Of a stretch of DNA of 64,000 nt, positions 1-7,088 are shown one piece after another. Where the stretch lies: assembly GCA_041674745.1 (NCBI GenBank), contig JBAYVD010000001.1, forward strand, positions 310,001 through 374,000, read 5' to 3'. Each line of letters starts with the position of its first letter. The stretch's first letter is position 1. The position numbers and the translations under genes were made by a program. Below the pieces are notes generated by a model, which worked only from the letters and a program-made list of their open reading frames with translations, had not been told where the DNA came from and ran no database searches. The stretch comes from UBA2040 sp041674745 (GTDB lineage Bacteria; Bacteroidota; Bacteroidia; Flavobacteriales_D; Crocinitomicaceae).

Positions 1-138
1 CATTCATATTGGGAATATTTTGAAACCATTTTCCCCGATATCAAGAAACCGCTCAAGAAAATCAAAAAAGCCCGCACTGTAGAAGTTTATCTGGACGCGG
101 TGGATGAAATTTTAGAGACGGAAATGGTTTCAGAATAA
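1..138 (+). CDS. C-terminal end of an unidentified protein (partial)
   Basis: The first 138 bases read as one open frame of 45 codons ending in TAA. The fragment is acidic and lysine-rich (it begins HSYWEYFETIFPDIKKPLKK and ends ETEMVSE). The start lies upstream of the window, so length and domains are unknown and I do not recognise a family. Its last 9 bp overlap the end of the convergent SRAP gene. Confidence 0.6.
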   Translation, partial: HSYWEYFETIFPDIKKPLKKIKKARTVEVYLDAVDEILETEMVSE

Positions 139-843
139 ACTTCCTTGTTCGTAGCGATCCATTTTATAATCCAACAAGATTTCAGGAGAATTATGGTTGG
201 GGCTTGACATCAATTTTGGGTTAATGACATGCGCAGCGAACAAATCGTTGGATGTAAGTTGAAAAAAATCTTTGACATCAATGGCTTTAGCATGAAGCCA
301 ATCTTCCAATTGGTCATCCGCAAGCATGATTGGCATCCGTTTTTTAGAATTGTGAATTTCTGCCATAAATTCATTGGCTTCGGATGTCAAAATGGTAAAG
401 GTGTGTTTTTTTTCCAGAGAAATCGGATCCAAATATTCGTCGTAGAGTCCAGCCATCGAAAACAAAGCATCCGTTTTCGGGTATACGAAATACGGAATTT
501 TTTCTTTTCCTTTTGTTTGGTATTCGAAAAACCCAGTGGACGGAACGATGCAATGTTTTCGTCCAATCAAATGCTTGAAAGATGGTTTTTCCAAAACCGT
601 TTCGCTTCGTGCATTGATGGTTTTACTGGCAATTTCCGATGGATTTCCACCCGAAAACCAATAGGGAACCAATCCCCAGTTCATCACCGAAATTTCAGGC
701 TCCTTCGTAACGATCCGCCAAGCGGGATAAGCAAATGCACTGGCGTGAAATAACGGTTCTTCTGTTATTTCACTGGGCACTGCTCTCTTGTATTTTTTAG
801 AAAGGTCTACATTTTTGGAGGTGAGGGAGTTGCTGTAACACAT
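130..843 (-). CDS. SRAP/YedK-type abasic-site-processing protein
   Basis: A 237-aa SOS-response-associated peptidase (HMCES/YedK) family protein. The family forms a thiazolidine DNA-protein crosslink with abasic sites in single-stranded DNA through Cys2, which protects them from cleavage. Here the initiator Met is followed directly by Cys (MCYSNS). Other family landmarks are NARSET (about residues 78-83), PSTGFFEYQ with the active-site Glu (about 101-109) and the HNSKKRMPIML block with the catalytic His (about 163-173). The length is normal for the family. The gene is convergent with the partial upstream gene, overlapping it by 9 bp, and its start faces a dispersed palindromic repeat. The exact physiological substrate in this organism is inferred from the family. 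Confidence 0.93.
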   Translation of the reverse strand: MCYSNSLTSKNVDLSKKYKRAVPSEITEEPLFHASAFAYPAWRIVTKEPEISVMNWGLVPYWFSGGNPSEIASKTINARSETVLEKPSFKHLIGRKHCIVPSTGFFEYQTKGKEKIPYFVYPKTDALFSMAGLYDEYLDPISLEKKHTFTILTSEANEFMAEIHNSKKRMPIMLADDQLEDWLHAKAIDVKDFFQLTSNDLFAAHVINPKLMSSPNHNSPEILLDYKMDRYEQGSLF

Positions 844-872
844 GGGATGCGTATTTTTTAGTTATTTGGAGT

Positions 873-1062
873 GCTTCATACATTGGATGTGCTGTGTACC
901 CGTTATTTGGAGTGCTTTGCACATTGGACGTGCTTTGTACCGGTTATTTGAAGTGCTTCGCACATTGCTGAAATTACAAATGTGCGAAGCACTTCAAATT
1001 TAAGCGTCGTATACGTCCAATGCCGTAGGCTTCAAATAAATGGTACAAAGCACATCCAATTC
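873..1062. repeat. Dispersed palindromic repeat, copy 1
   Basis: The gap between the SRAP start and the four-helix-bundle gene is occupied by this repeat. Its core is a perfect 21-bp inverted repeat, ATTTGAAGTGCTTCGCACATT at 946-966 and its complement at 979-999, with a 12-nt loop. To the left are degenerate copies of a module of the type ATTGGACGTGCTTTGTACC. To the right are modules of the opposite sense (ACGTCCAATGCCG...GGCTTCAAATA), so the whole unit is an imperfect nested inverted repeat. Bases 937-1005 are identical to 1532-1600 in copy 2. No U-tract follows the stem, so it is not a classical terminator. Confidence 0.9.
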
Positions 1063-1110
1063 TTTTTTCTAATCCTATTTTTCACTAAATTAAAGTTTAA
1101 AAATTAAAAA

Positions 1111-1503
1111 ATGGCAACTTACTCTACTTTTGAAGAACTGAAGGTTTGGCAAACATCTCGGATCTTGAACAAAGATTTATTCCAATTATTCATGGACAAG
1201 GATGATCGAAAATTTGGATTTTTAATCAACCACATTTTTAAAACGGCTGGAAGCGTGATGGACAATATTGCTGAAGGGCACGGCAGACAAGGAACAAAGG
1301 AATTCATCTTATTTTTATCCTATTCAACCGGTAGTGCAGACGAATTGAGATCACAATTGTACCGAGCTATGGATTTGGAAATCATTTCTATCCCTGATTT
1401 TGAAAAAATGCGCAAGCAATGTATTGATATTGTTGCCCAGCTGAACTACTTTTCAAACTATCTGAAGCAATGTGAACACAGAGGAAACAAATTCAAACGT
1501 TGA
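1111..1503 (+). CDS. Four-helix-bundle protein (23S rRNA IVS / Avd-like)
   Basis: A 130-aa protein of the four-helix-bundle family (once called S23 or 23S rRNA intervening-sequence protein; the same fold as the Avd accessory protein of diversity-generating retroelements). Diagnostic features are the opening FEELKVWQ with a conserved aromatic, GSVMDNIAEGHGRQGTKEF around residues 47-65 and the helical FLSYSTGSADELRSQLYRA segment around 68-86. The molecular role of stand-alone members is not established. The gene is bracketed on both sides by near-identical palindromic repeats, and its TGA abuts the right-hand repeat, which suggests that gene and repeats form one unit. No reverse transcriptase or variable repeat is nearby, so it is not part of an obvious DGR. 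Confidence 0.9.
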   Translation: MATYSTFEELKVWQTSRILNKDLFQLFMDKDDRKFGFLINHIFKTAGSVMDNIAEGHGRQGTKEFILFLSYSTGSADELRSQLYRAMDLEIISIPDFEKMRKQCIDIVAQLNYFSNYLKQCEHRGNKFKR

Positions 1504-1695
1504 ATGGTGCTTCGCACATTGGACGAGCTGTGTACCGGTTATTTGAAGTGCTTCGCACATTGCTGAAATTACAAATGTGCGAAGCACTTCAAATTTAAGC
1601 ATCATGCACGTCCAATGCCGCAGGCTTCAAATAGTTCACGCAACCACGTCCAATTTAAGCGTCGTGCACGTCCAATGCCGCAGGCTTCAAATAAC
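1504..1695. repeat. Dispersed palindromic repeat, copy 2
   Basis: Begins immediately after the four-helix-bundle stop codon. The core inverted repeat has 21-bp arms at 1541-1561 and 1574-1594, with the same 12-nt loop as copy 1. The block 1532-1600 matches 937-1005 over 69 bp without a difference. Two right-hand modules ending GTCCAATGCCGCAGGCTTCA follow in tandem (about 1608-1632 and 1668-1692). The remainder of the gap (1696-1770) holds the prs promoter. Confidence 0.9.
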
Positions 1696-1742
1696 CGTCA
1701 CAATATCAATCCAATTTATTTCATATATTCAGGGATTTAACC

Positions 1743-1750
1743 TATCTTTG
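1743..1750 (+). promoter_or_regulatory. -7 box of the prs promoter
   Basis: TATCTTTG matches the Bacteroidota sigma consensus TAnnTTTG, 20 nt upstream of the prs ATG. A T-rich stretch lies at the -33 position but no clear TTTG is present. Confidence 0.6.
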
Positions 1751-1770
1751 CCCCCTCAAAAGCGAAAGGC

Positions 1771-2706
1771 ATGTCAATAGGCGTAAAAATATTTTCAGGA
1801 AGAGCATCGAAAGGGTTAGCAGAACAAATTGCTAGAAAGTACGGAGTTTCTTTAGGAGACGTGAAAGTAATGGATTTTAGCGATGGCGAATTTCAACCAT
1901 CTTTTGAGGAAACCGTTCGTGGACAAGACGTTTTCATCGTTCAAAGCACCATGCCGCCGACTGAAAATTTATTTGAATTGTTGTTGATGATCGATGCGGC
2001 TCGCAGAGCTTCTGCTCGAAAAATCATCGCGGTGATTCCTTACTTTGGATTTGCTCGTCAAGACCGTAAAGACAAACCAAGAGTTGCCATCGGCGCCAAA
2101 TTGGTTGCCAACATGCTGATGTCTGCAGGAGTGGATCGTGTAATGACCATGGATTTACACGCCGATCAAATTCAAGGATTTTTTGAAGTGCCAGTGGATC
2201 ACTTGTTTGCTTCAACCATCTTTTTAGAAGAAATTAAAAATTTAAATACAGGAAATCTAATCATCGCGGCGCCAGATGCTGGTGGAGCGAAACGGGCGAA
2301 TTCCTACGCGAAAAAAATGGATTTGGGTTTGGCCCTTTGTCACAAACAAAGAGCAAGACCGAATGAAGTTGCCGAAATGACCGTGATTGGTGATGTGAAA
2401 GGCAAAGACGTAATCTTGGTAGACGATATGTGCGATACGGCAGGAACATTGACAGCAGCCGCTGATTTGTTTATGTCGCAAGGCGCTTTGAGTGTGCGTG
2501 CATTTTGCACACACGCCGTGTTATCAGGACCAGCGTATGAGCGCATCGAAAAATCAAGATTAACTGAATTGATTGTTACAGATACCATTCCTTTGAAGCA
2601 AAAAAGCGACAAAATACGAGTGGTAACTGTTTCGGACTTGTTTGCGGATGTGATTCGCAGAATGGTCAACAATCAATCTATCAGTTCACACTTTGTAATA
2701 TCTTAA
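1771..2706 (+). CDS. prs: Ribose-phosphate pyrophosphokinase
   Basis: Makes PRPP from ribose 5-phosphate and ATP for nucleotide, histidine, tryptophan and NAD synthesis. The 311-aa length is standard. Visible signatures are KIFSGRASKGLAEQIA and FSDGEFQPSFEETVRG at the N-terminus, the flexible-loop and ATP region YFGFARQDRKDKPR (about 90-103), the metal-binding histidine in TMDLHADQIQGFF (about 128-140), and the PRPP-binding loop ILVDDMCDTAGTL (about 214-226). It has its own promoter box and is followed after 9 bp by the L25 gene, so the two are probably co-transcribed. This pairing is common in bacteria. Confidence 0.98.
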   Translation: MSIGVKIFSGRASKGLAEQIARKYGVSLGDVKVMDFSDGEFQPSFEETVRGQDVFIVQSTMPPTENLFELLLMIDAARRASARKIIAVIPYFGFARQDRKDKPRVAIGAKLVANMLMSAGVDRVMTMDLHADQIQGFFEVPVDHLFASTIFLEEIKNLNTGNLIIAAPDAGGAKRANSYAKKMDLGLALCHKQRARPNEVAEMTVIGDVKGKDVILVDDMCDTAGTLTAAADLFMSQGALSVRAFCTHAVLSGPAYERIEKSRLTELIVTDTIPLKQKSDKIRVVTVSDLFADVIRRMVNNQSISSHFVIS

Positions 2707-2715
2707 ATATATATA

Positions 2716-3345
2716 ATGAAAAAAGTACAATTGAGCGGTTCGGTTCGTCCGAACGTAGGGAAAAAAGGAGCGAAAGCGACTAGAGACGCTGGGTTAGTTC
2801 CTTGTGTGCTTTATGGACAAGGCGAACAAACAGCTTTTTCTGTAACCACAAATGACATCGAAAAAATCGTTTATTCACCAGATGTTTACCAAGTAGAATT
2901 GGACATCGAAGGTAAAAAAGCGGTAGGTATCATCCAAGAGTTGCAACAACATCCAGTGAAAGGTACAATCCAACACGTAGATTTCTTGGAGTTGAACGAC
3001 AAAAAAGAAGTAAGAGTTGGTTTGCCAGTTCGTTTGACAGGTGCATCTCGTGGTGTATTGGCAGGTGGACGTTTGATGCAAATCTTCCGTCGTTTGTCTA
3101 TCCAAGCTTTGCCAGCGGATTTACCAGAAGAAATCGTAATTGATATTACTAAATTGCGTATCGGTCAAGCGATTCGTATCAAAGATATCGCAAACGACAA
3201 AGTAAAATTCTTAGATGCTGCCAACGCAGTAATCGTTTCCGTTGCCCGTTCTCGTACATCAGTTGCGGATGACGGTGACGACGATGAGGATGAAATGGAT
3301 GTAGAAGCAACTACTGAAGTTACTGAAACTGAAGCAGGAGAATAA
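2716..3345 (+). CDS. rplY: 50S ribosomal protein L25 / general stress protein Ctc
   Basis: A 209-aa long-form L25 (Ctc type) that binds 5S rRNA. The N-terminal beta-barrel has the expected GKKGAKATRDAGLVPCVLYG segment (residues 16-35) and HPVKGTIQHVDFLEL (about 76-90). The C-terminal TL5/Ctc domain follows, and the protein ends in an acidic tail (DDGDDDEDEMDVEATTEVTE), typical of Bacteroidota homologues. It is the last gene of the prs operon, with a strong hairpin terminator just after the stop. Confidence 0.97.
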   Translation: MKKVQLSGSVRPNVGKKGAKATRDAGLVPCVLYGQGEQTAFSVTTNDIEKIVYSPDVYQVELDIEGKKAVGIIQELQQHPVKGTIQHVDFLELNDKKEVRVGLPVRLTGASRGVLAGGRLMQIFRRLSIQALPADLPEEIVIDITKLRIGQAIRIKDIANDKVKFLDAANAVIVSVARSRTSVADDGDDDEDEMDVEATTEVTETEAGE

Positions 3346-3367
3346 GTAAAATCTCTCGAAAATACAA

Positions 3368-3399
3368 ACGGGCAATCCAAATGGGTTGCCCGTTTTTTT
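3368..3399 (+). terminator. Rho-independent terminator after rplY
   Basis: ACGGGCAATCC pairs with GGGTTGCCCGT across an AAAT loop (11-bp stem with one G-T pair), followed by a T7 run. It closes the prs-rplY unit and lies 23 bp past the stop. Confidence 0.93.
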
Positions 3400-3469
3400 A
3401 GTTGAATATTTTTTTCAATTACGAAAAAACACATAAAGTCATCGAAATCGAGCAATAAACAGAGAGAAT

Positions 3470-5539
3470 TTATTTAATAATTTTTTTGGTTACTTTTTCA
3501 TTTCCAACGGTTAATTCAAGAAAATAGACACCGCTGGATAAGTGCGATAAATTTTGCAACTGAATGGTTTGAAGTCCGTTTTCGGATGGGTAATTTGCAT
3601 CCAGAACGATTCTTCCAGACGCGTCCAGTAGTTTAATTTGAACCGTTTCGTTGAGTGTTGAGTGAAATACGATTTCGATACGCTCATTGAATGGATTGGG
3701 ATAGATTTCAAAATTGATGAGCGAAAGTTCTGGAGTTGCTAAATAACCACAATTGTATGCGTTTCCGGGCATATTTGAGTCCAACCAAGTCAATCGTCTG
3801 TTTAGCCAGCTTTTTAGCTTCGTAATTTCCTCTGTGTAGGTCAACGAAGGCGGTTGAACCTCAAATGTTCCTGTTGGAACGCCTAAATTTCCCCAAACTA
3901 GAAAATGTGCATCTTGGCTTTGTGCAATTTGAGATGAAATCGAATCGATAAATTGATACAAATACGTTTCGCTTAAAATTGAATTTCGAAGTTCAGCATA
4001 CCGGCAATGAAGTTCATTTGCAAAGGTAGAATCCTCCATTAAACGAATGTACCAACCCGGACAATTTACCCCTCCTGGAATGTTCATGTACATAAACCCA
4101 GATCCATCTTCGGAGCCCGCCCACATATCTTTGAATGCCCAATCAAAATCCCATACTGGTCCCGCTTTCAACTTTCCATAACTTCCATCAGCATTGTCTT
4201 TCGTTTTGTAAAAGAATCTGCTTTTTTTAAATCCATCTACATTTCTTGCGAGCTCATTGATAATAAAGTAATCGATAAAAGAATTGACATGAATGTATTT
4301 TCGATATCCTTCAAGCGAATCTTTAAAGCTGGTGGAATACAAAGCTGTTTCGAAATCATTCATGAAATTTTGAATGTACGTTTTTTGTTCTGCAACAATT
4401 TCGTCAGGTTTTGGATAGTAATAAACAAAATGCACATCCAAACCAGGAAAACCACTTGGCGAATAATTGGATTGCCAAGAGTCGGAGTTGTTCCAATAAT
4501 CTGTTTTAATAATGTATCCGCCGGTAACGTCAAGGCCAGAAATTTCGTTGGAATCCAATTTTGGAATATCCACGCGACCAGCATCTCGTTTGATTTTTTC
4601 GGTCAACAGATAAATTCCTTTGTATTCGCCGTCCAAAATCACATCTACGTGACGATAACGAACACTGTAATGTCCCATTTCGTCAAATAAAGTGTAGGGC
4701 AAAGCATTTCTAGCAAACGATTTGTCGTTGTAGTTGGCGATGAGAAGCCAGTCATTTTCGGCAGGCATACCCAATAAAGATGAATCAATGGAATTACCAA
4801 CGGAATCTCTCAACTCAATTGAAAATGGTTTTTGTGGCAAGATGAGCGAATAGTTTCCTCGGTATTCAATTCCGATTTTACCGTTGTATTCGTTGAACGG
4901 GTCAGTGGTATGATTGATCATTCCTGGACCATTGAAAATCATTCCCATGTCAGCGGTCACTTTTGTATCGGCCAAGATGAAATTGCCATTTGTAGAGATG
5001 ACAACAATAGGCAAATTGGATTCTTCGAATACAAAATAACTGGAGGGAGCATTACCAAACGTGATCGACCAGTCCAATAAATTACCCTCGTCTGACGTGT
5101 AATTATCGGTAACGATTAGTTTCCAAATCCCATTTGGGTTTTGCAAATTATTTACGAAACCGATTTGCTCCATCGGTTTGTAAATACCTGTAAACGGGGC
5201 CGACCCAGTTGAAACAAGGGCGCTAGCATTTTGATTAAAACAGGTGTTAATCATGTCATCATCGTCTTCTCCAATGCCAGATGAAAGAACTTTTGTCGTT
5301 CCATCGGGCGCAACAATCTTTATTGTTAAATCAGCTAAATAGTTGTGCGTCAGGTTCAAACATATGGATTCTAATCCAAAATTAGCGGTATCAATTTGTG
5401 ATTGTGGTAAGGAAACAAGGATGGGAAACTCCATACTCTGATTATCCAAAATAGGTCCAGAACTACCCGTAAACGTTTGGGAAAAAGAATAGGACCCAAC
5501 GAAAAAAAACGCTAACAACAATCTGAACTTAATCCTCAT
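3470..5539 (-). CDS. Secreted CotH-kinase-family protein with P-domain and T9SS signal
   Basis: A 689-aa exported protein. An N-terminal signal peptide (MRIKFRLLLAFFFVGSYSFSQ) is followed by a proprotein-convertase P-domain (about 25-165, ending GIWKLIVTDNYTSDEGNLLDW). Next is a CotH domain (about 175-590) with AENDWLLIANYNDKSFARN, YKGIYLLTEKIKRD and the catalytic-type KAGPVWDFDWAFKD. A type IX secretion type A sorting domain closes the protein (about 610-689; EIYPNPFNERIEI, DASGRIVLDANY, GVYFLELTVGNEKVTKKIIK). CotH proteins are atypical protein kinases in Bacillus spores. In Bacteroidota they are exported and their substrate is unknown, so the activity is inferred. The gene stands alone, convergent with rplY. 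Confidence 0.92.
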   Translation of the reverse strand: MRIKFRLLLAFFFVGSYSFSQTFTGSSGPILDNQSMEFPILVSLPQSQIDTANFGLESICLNLTHNYLADLTIKIVAPDGTTKVLSSGIGEDDDDMINTCFNQNASALVSTGSAPFTGIYKPMEQIGFVNNLQNPNGIWKLIVTDNYTSDEGNLLDWSITFGNAPSSYFVFEESNLPIVVISTNGNFILADTKVTADMGMIFNGPGMINHTTDPFNEYNGKIGIEYRGNYSLILPQKPFSIELRDSVGNSIDSSLLGMPAENDWLLIANYNDKSFARNALPYTLFDEMGHYSVRYRHVDVILDGEYKGIYLLTEKIKRDAGRVDIPKLDSNEISGLDVTGGYIIKTDYWNNSDSWQSNYSPSGFPGLDVHFVYYYPKPDEIVAEQKTYIQNFMNDFETALYSTSFKDSLEGYRKYIHVNSFIDYFIINELARNVDGFKKSRFFYKTKDNADGSYGKLKAGPVWDFDWAFKDMWAGSEDGSGFMYMNIPGGVNCPGWYIRLMEDSTFANELHCRYAELRNSILSETYLYQFIDSISSQIAQSQDAHFLVWGNLGVPTGTFEVQPPSLTYTEEITKLKSWLNRRLTWLDSNMPGNAYNCGYLATPELSLINFEIYPNPFNERIEIVFHSTLNETVQIKLLDASGRIVLDANYPSENGLQTIQLQNLSHLSSGVYFLELTVGNEKVTKKIIK

Positions 5540-5579
5540 CTATACATTATTATATTCAAAAGGAGAGGCAAAGGAATGA

Positions 5580-6101
5580 CTACGCTCCCAAAAACAAAGC
5601 CTTCAACTCGGTCGCTTCGGATGGTTTCATTTTCCCAGCAAGAATCAAACTTAACTGTTTTCTCCGTAAAGCTCCTTCGTATCGTTGAATTTCTTCTTCC
5701 GTTTCAGGAATCAATTCTGGCACATGAATGCTGCCACCATTTTGATCCACGGCCACAAACGTATAGATGGCTTCGTTGCACTTGATGCGCTCGCCCGTTA
5801 CAAAATCTTCTACGAAAACATCAATGAAAATCTCCATGGATGTATTGAACGCTCTCGAAACTTTGGCTTCCAAGGTAACGATTGAGGAATGCGCAATCGG
5901 GTGATTGAACGAAACATTGTTGACGGAAGCCGTTACCACAACGCGTTTGCAATGCCGATGGGCAGCAATGCTCGCAATGACGTCCATCCAAGCCAATAGT
6001 TGACCACCGAATAGATTGTTGTGTGTGTTGGTATCATTGGGCAAAACGACTTTGGTTGTTACTGCTTTGCTTTCTGCGGCTGTTTTTGCTGGAATTGCCA
6101 T
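5580..6101 (-). CDS. Acyl-CoA thioesterase (hotdog fold)
   Basis: A 173-aa hotdog-fold thioesterase of the YciA/BACH type, which hydrolyses acyl-CoA to free acid and CoA in the cytoplasm. The family's active-site region is present: NNLFGGQLLAWMDVIASIAA (about 28-47), then VVVTASVNNVSFNHPI (about 54-69) and the strand following it. The lysine-rich C-terminal helix (EEEIQRYEGALRRKQLSLIL) is also typical. It is probably a single-gene unit. A dispersed palindromic repeat occupies its upstream region. The preferred chain length cannot be read from the sequence. Confidence 0.93.
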   Translation of the reverse strand: MAIPAKTAAESKAVTTKVVLPNDTNTHNNLFGGQLLAWMDVIASIAAHRHCKRVVVTASVNNVSFNHPIAHSSIVTLEAKVSRAFNTSMEIFIDVFVEDFVTGERIKCNEAIYTFVAVDQNGGSIHVPELIPETEEEIQRYEGALRRKQLSLILAGKMKPSEATELKALFLGA

Positions 6102-6120
6102 TTTTTTTGGTGCAAAATTA

Positions 6121-6400
6121 ATGAATTATTTGAAGCTTGGTGCATTGGATGTGCTTTGTATCGGTTATTTATGGTGCTGCGCACATTGGATGTTTATTGT
6201 ACCGGTTATTTGAAGTGCTTCGCACATTTTATATTCGAAAATGTGCGAAGCACTTCAAATTTAAGCGTCGTACACGTCCAATGCCGACGAAGGCTTCAAA
6301 TAGCTCAGCAATCCACGTCCAATGCGAAGCACTTCAAATTTAAGCGTCGTACATGACCAATGCCGAAGGCTTCAAATGACAATAATCAAGCACGTCCAAT
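6121..6400. repeat. Dispersed palindromic repeat, copy 3
   Basis: Fills the gap between the thioesterase and msrA. Its core hairpin has perfect 23-bp arms (6208-6230 and 6238-6260) and a 7-nt loop. The stem is extended at its tip (CACATTTT/AAAATGTG) relative to copies 1 and 2, with both arms changed together. Right-hand modules occur twice (about 6258-6300 and 6323-6376), the second preceded by an extra half-arm, GCGAAGCACTTCAAATTTAA. It reads open in some frames but only as translated repeat. Confidence 0.9.
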
Positions 6401-7048
6401 TTATTTCAACAATTCCGGATATTTCGCTTTAAAAGCATTCAACCGTGGAATCGAAACCGCGCGAACATAACTTTGGTCTGGGTGTAGCTTTTCATAATTT
6501 TGATGATATCCTTCAGCTATATAGAATTTTTCAAACGGCACCACTTCGGTTGTAATTCGCGTAAAGATCTTGTTTTTCAACAATTCCATTATATAAGCAT
6601 CGGCCAATTGTTTTTCGCTATCGTTTTGGTAAAAAATAATGGAACGATATTGCGGTCCGCGATCTGGACCTTGTTGGTTTAAAGTGGTTGGATCGTGCGA
6701 CCCGAAGAAAACTTTTACCAGGGTAGAATAGGATACAATTGTGGAATCATAATAGACTTTCACACTTTCAGCATGGTGCGTTCTTCCCGAACCAACCATT
6801 TCATACGTTGGGTTTTTTTCTGTACCGCCTGCATAACCAGATTCTACTTCACCGACGCCTTTCACAGATTCAAAAACGGCTTCTACGCACCAAAAGCAGC
6901 CACTGGCAAAATAACCCACAGCATTTGTTTTGATAGGTTTTCCAGATTTTTTTTGTTGAATTTCTTGAACATCTCCAGCTACAGTTGCGGATGAATTTTG
7001 ACACGCCATAGCGCCAAATACAAGGAGGGATAAAATAATTGCTTTCAT
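6401..7048 (-). CDS. msrA: Peptide-methionine (S)-S-oxide reductase, lipoprotein form
   Basis: A 215-aa MsrA. It reduces methionine-S-sulfoxide in oxidised proteins. The catalytic motif GCFWCVEAVFESVKGV (about 50-65) with the nucleophilic Cys and the following SGYAGG are present, as are the HHAESVKVYYD and HDPTTLNQQGPDRGPQYRS blocks. Unlike the cytosolic enzyme it begins with a lipoprotein signal (MKAIILSLLVFGAMAC, lipidation at Cys16), so it probably acts in the cell envelope. No MsrB is fused or adjacent. It is on the same strand as the TPR protein upstream, 40 bp away. Confidence 0.95.
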   Translation of the reverse strand: MKAIILSLLVFGAMACQNSSATVAGDVQEIQQKKSGKPIKTNAVGYFASGCFWCVEAVFESVKGVGEVESGYAGGTEKNPTYEMVGSGRTHHAESVKVYYDSTIVSYSTLVKVFFGSHDPTTLNQQGPDRGPQYRSIIFYQNDSEKQLADAYIMELLKNKIFTRITTEVVPFEKFYIAEGYHQNYEKLHPDQSYVRAVSIPRLNAFKAKYPELLK

Positions 7049-7088
7049 AAAATATAAACGTTTGAACGATGTGTTTGGTTTTTAAAAC

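Noticed and set aside
1111..1503. Diversity-generating retroelement (Avd-type gene)
   Set aside because: No reverse transcriptase or template/variable repeat pair is in the neighbourhood.
873..1695. CRISPR array
   Set aside because: The repeats are long, palindromic and irregularly spaced without unique spacers of constant length, and no cas gene is present.
1577..1780. Open frame of 67 codons through palindromic repeat copy 2
   Set aside because: The predicted product is a translated repeat (TSNLSVVHVQCRRLQ-like units) and the same happens in copies 3 and 4. It also runs into the prs start.
6016..6356. Open frames in repeat copy 3, partly opposite the thioesterase
   Set aside because: They consist of antisense of a real gene plus repeat sequence; no independent coding signal.
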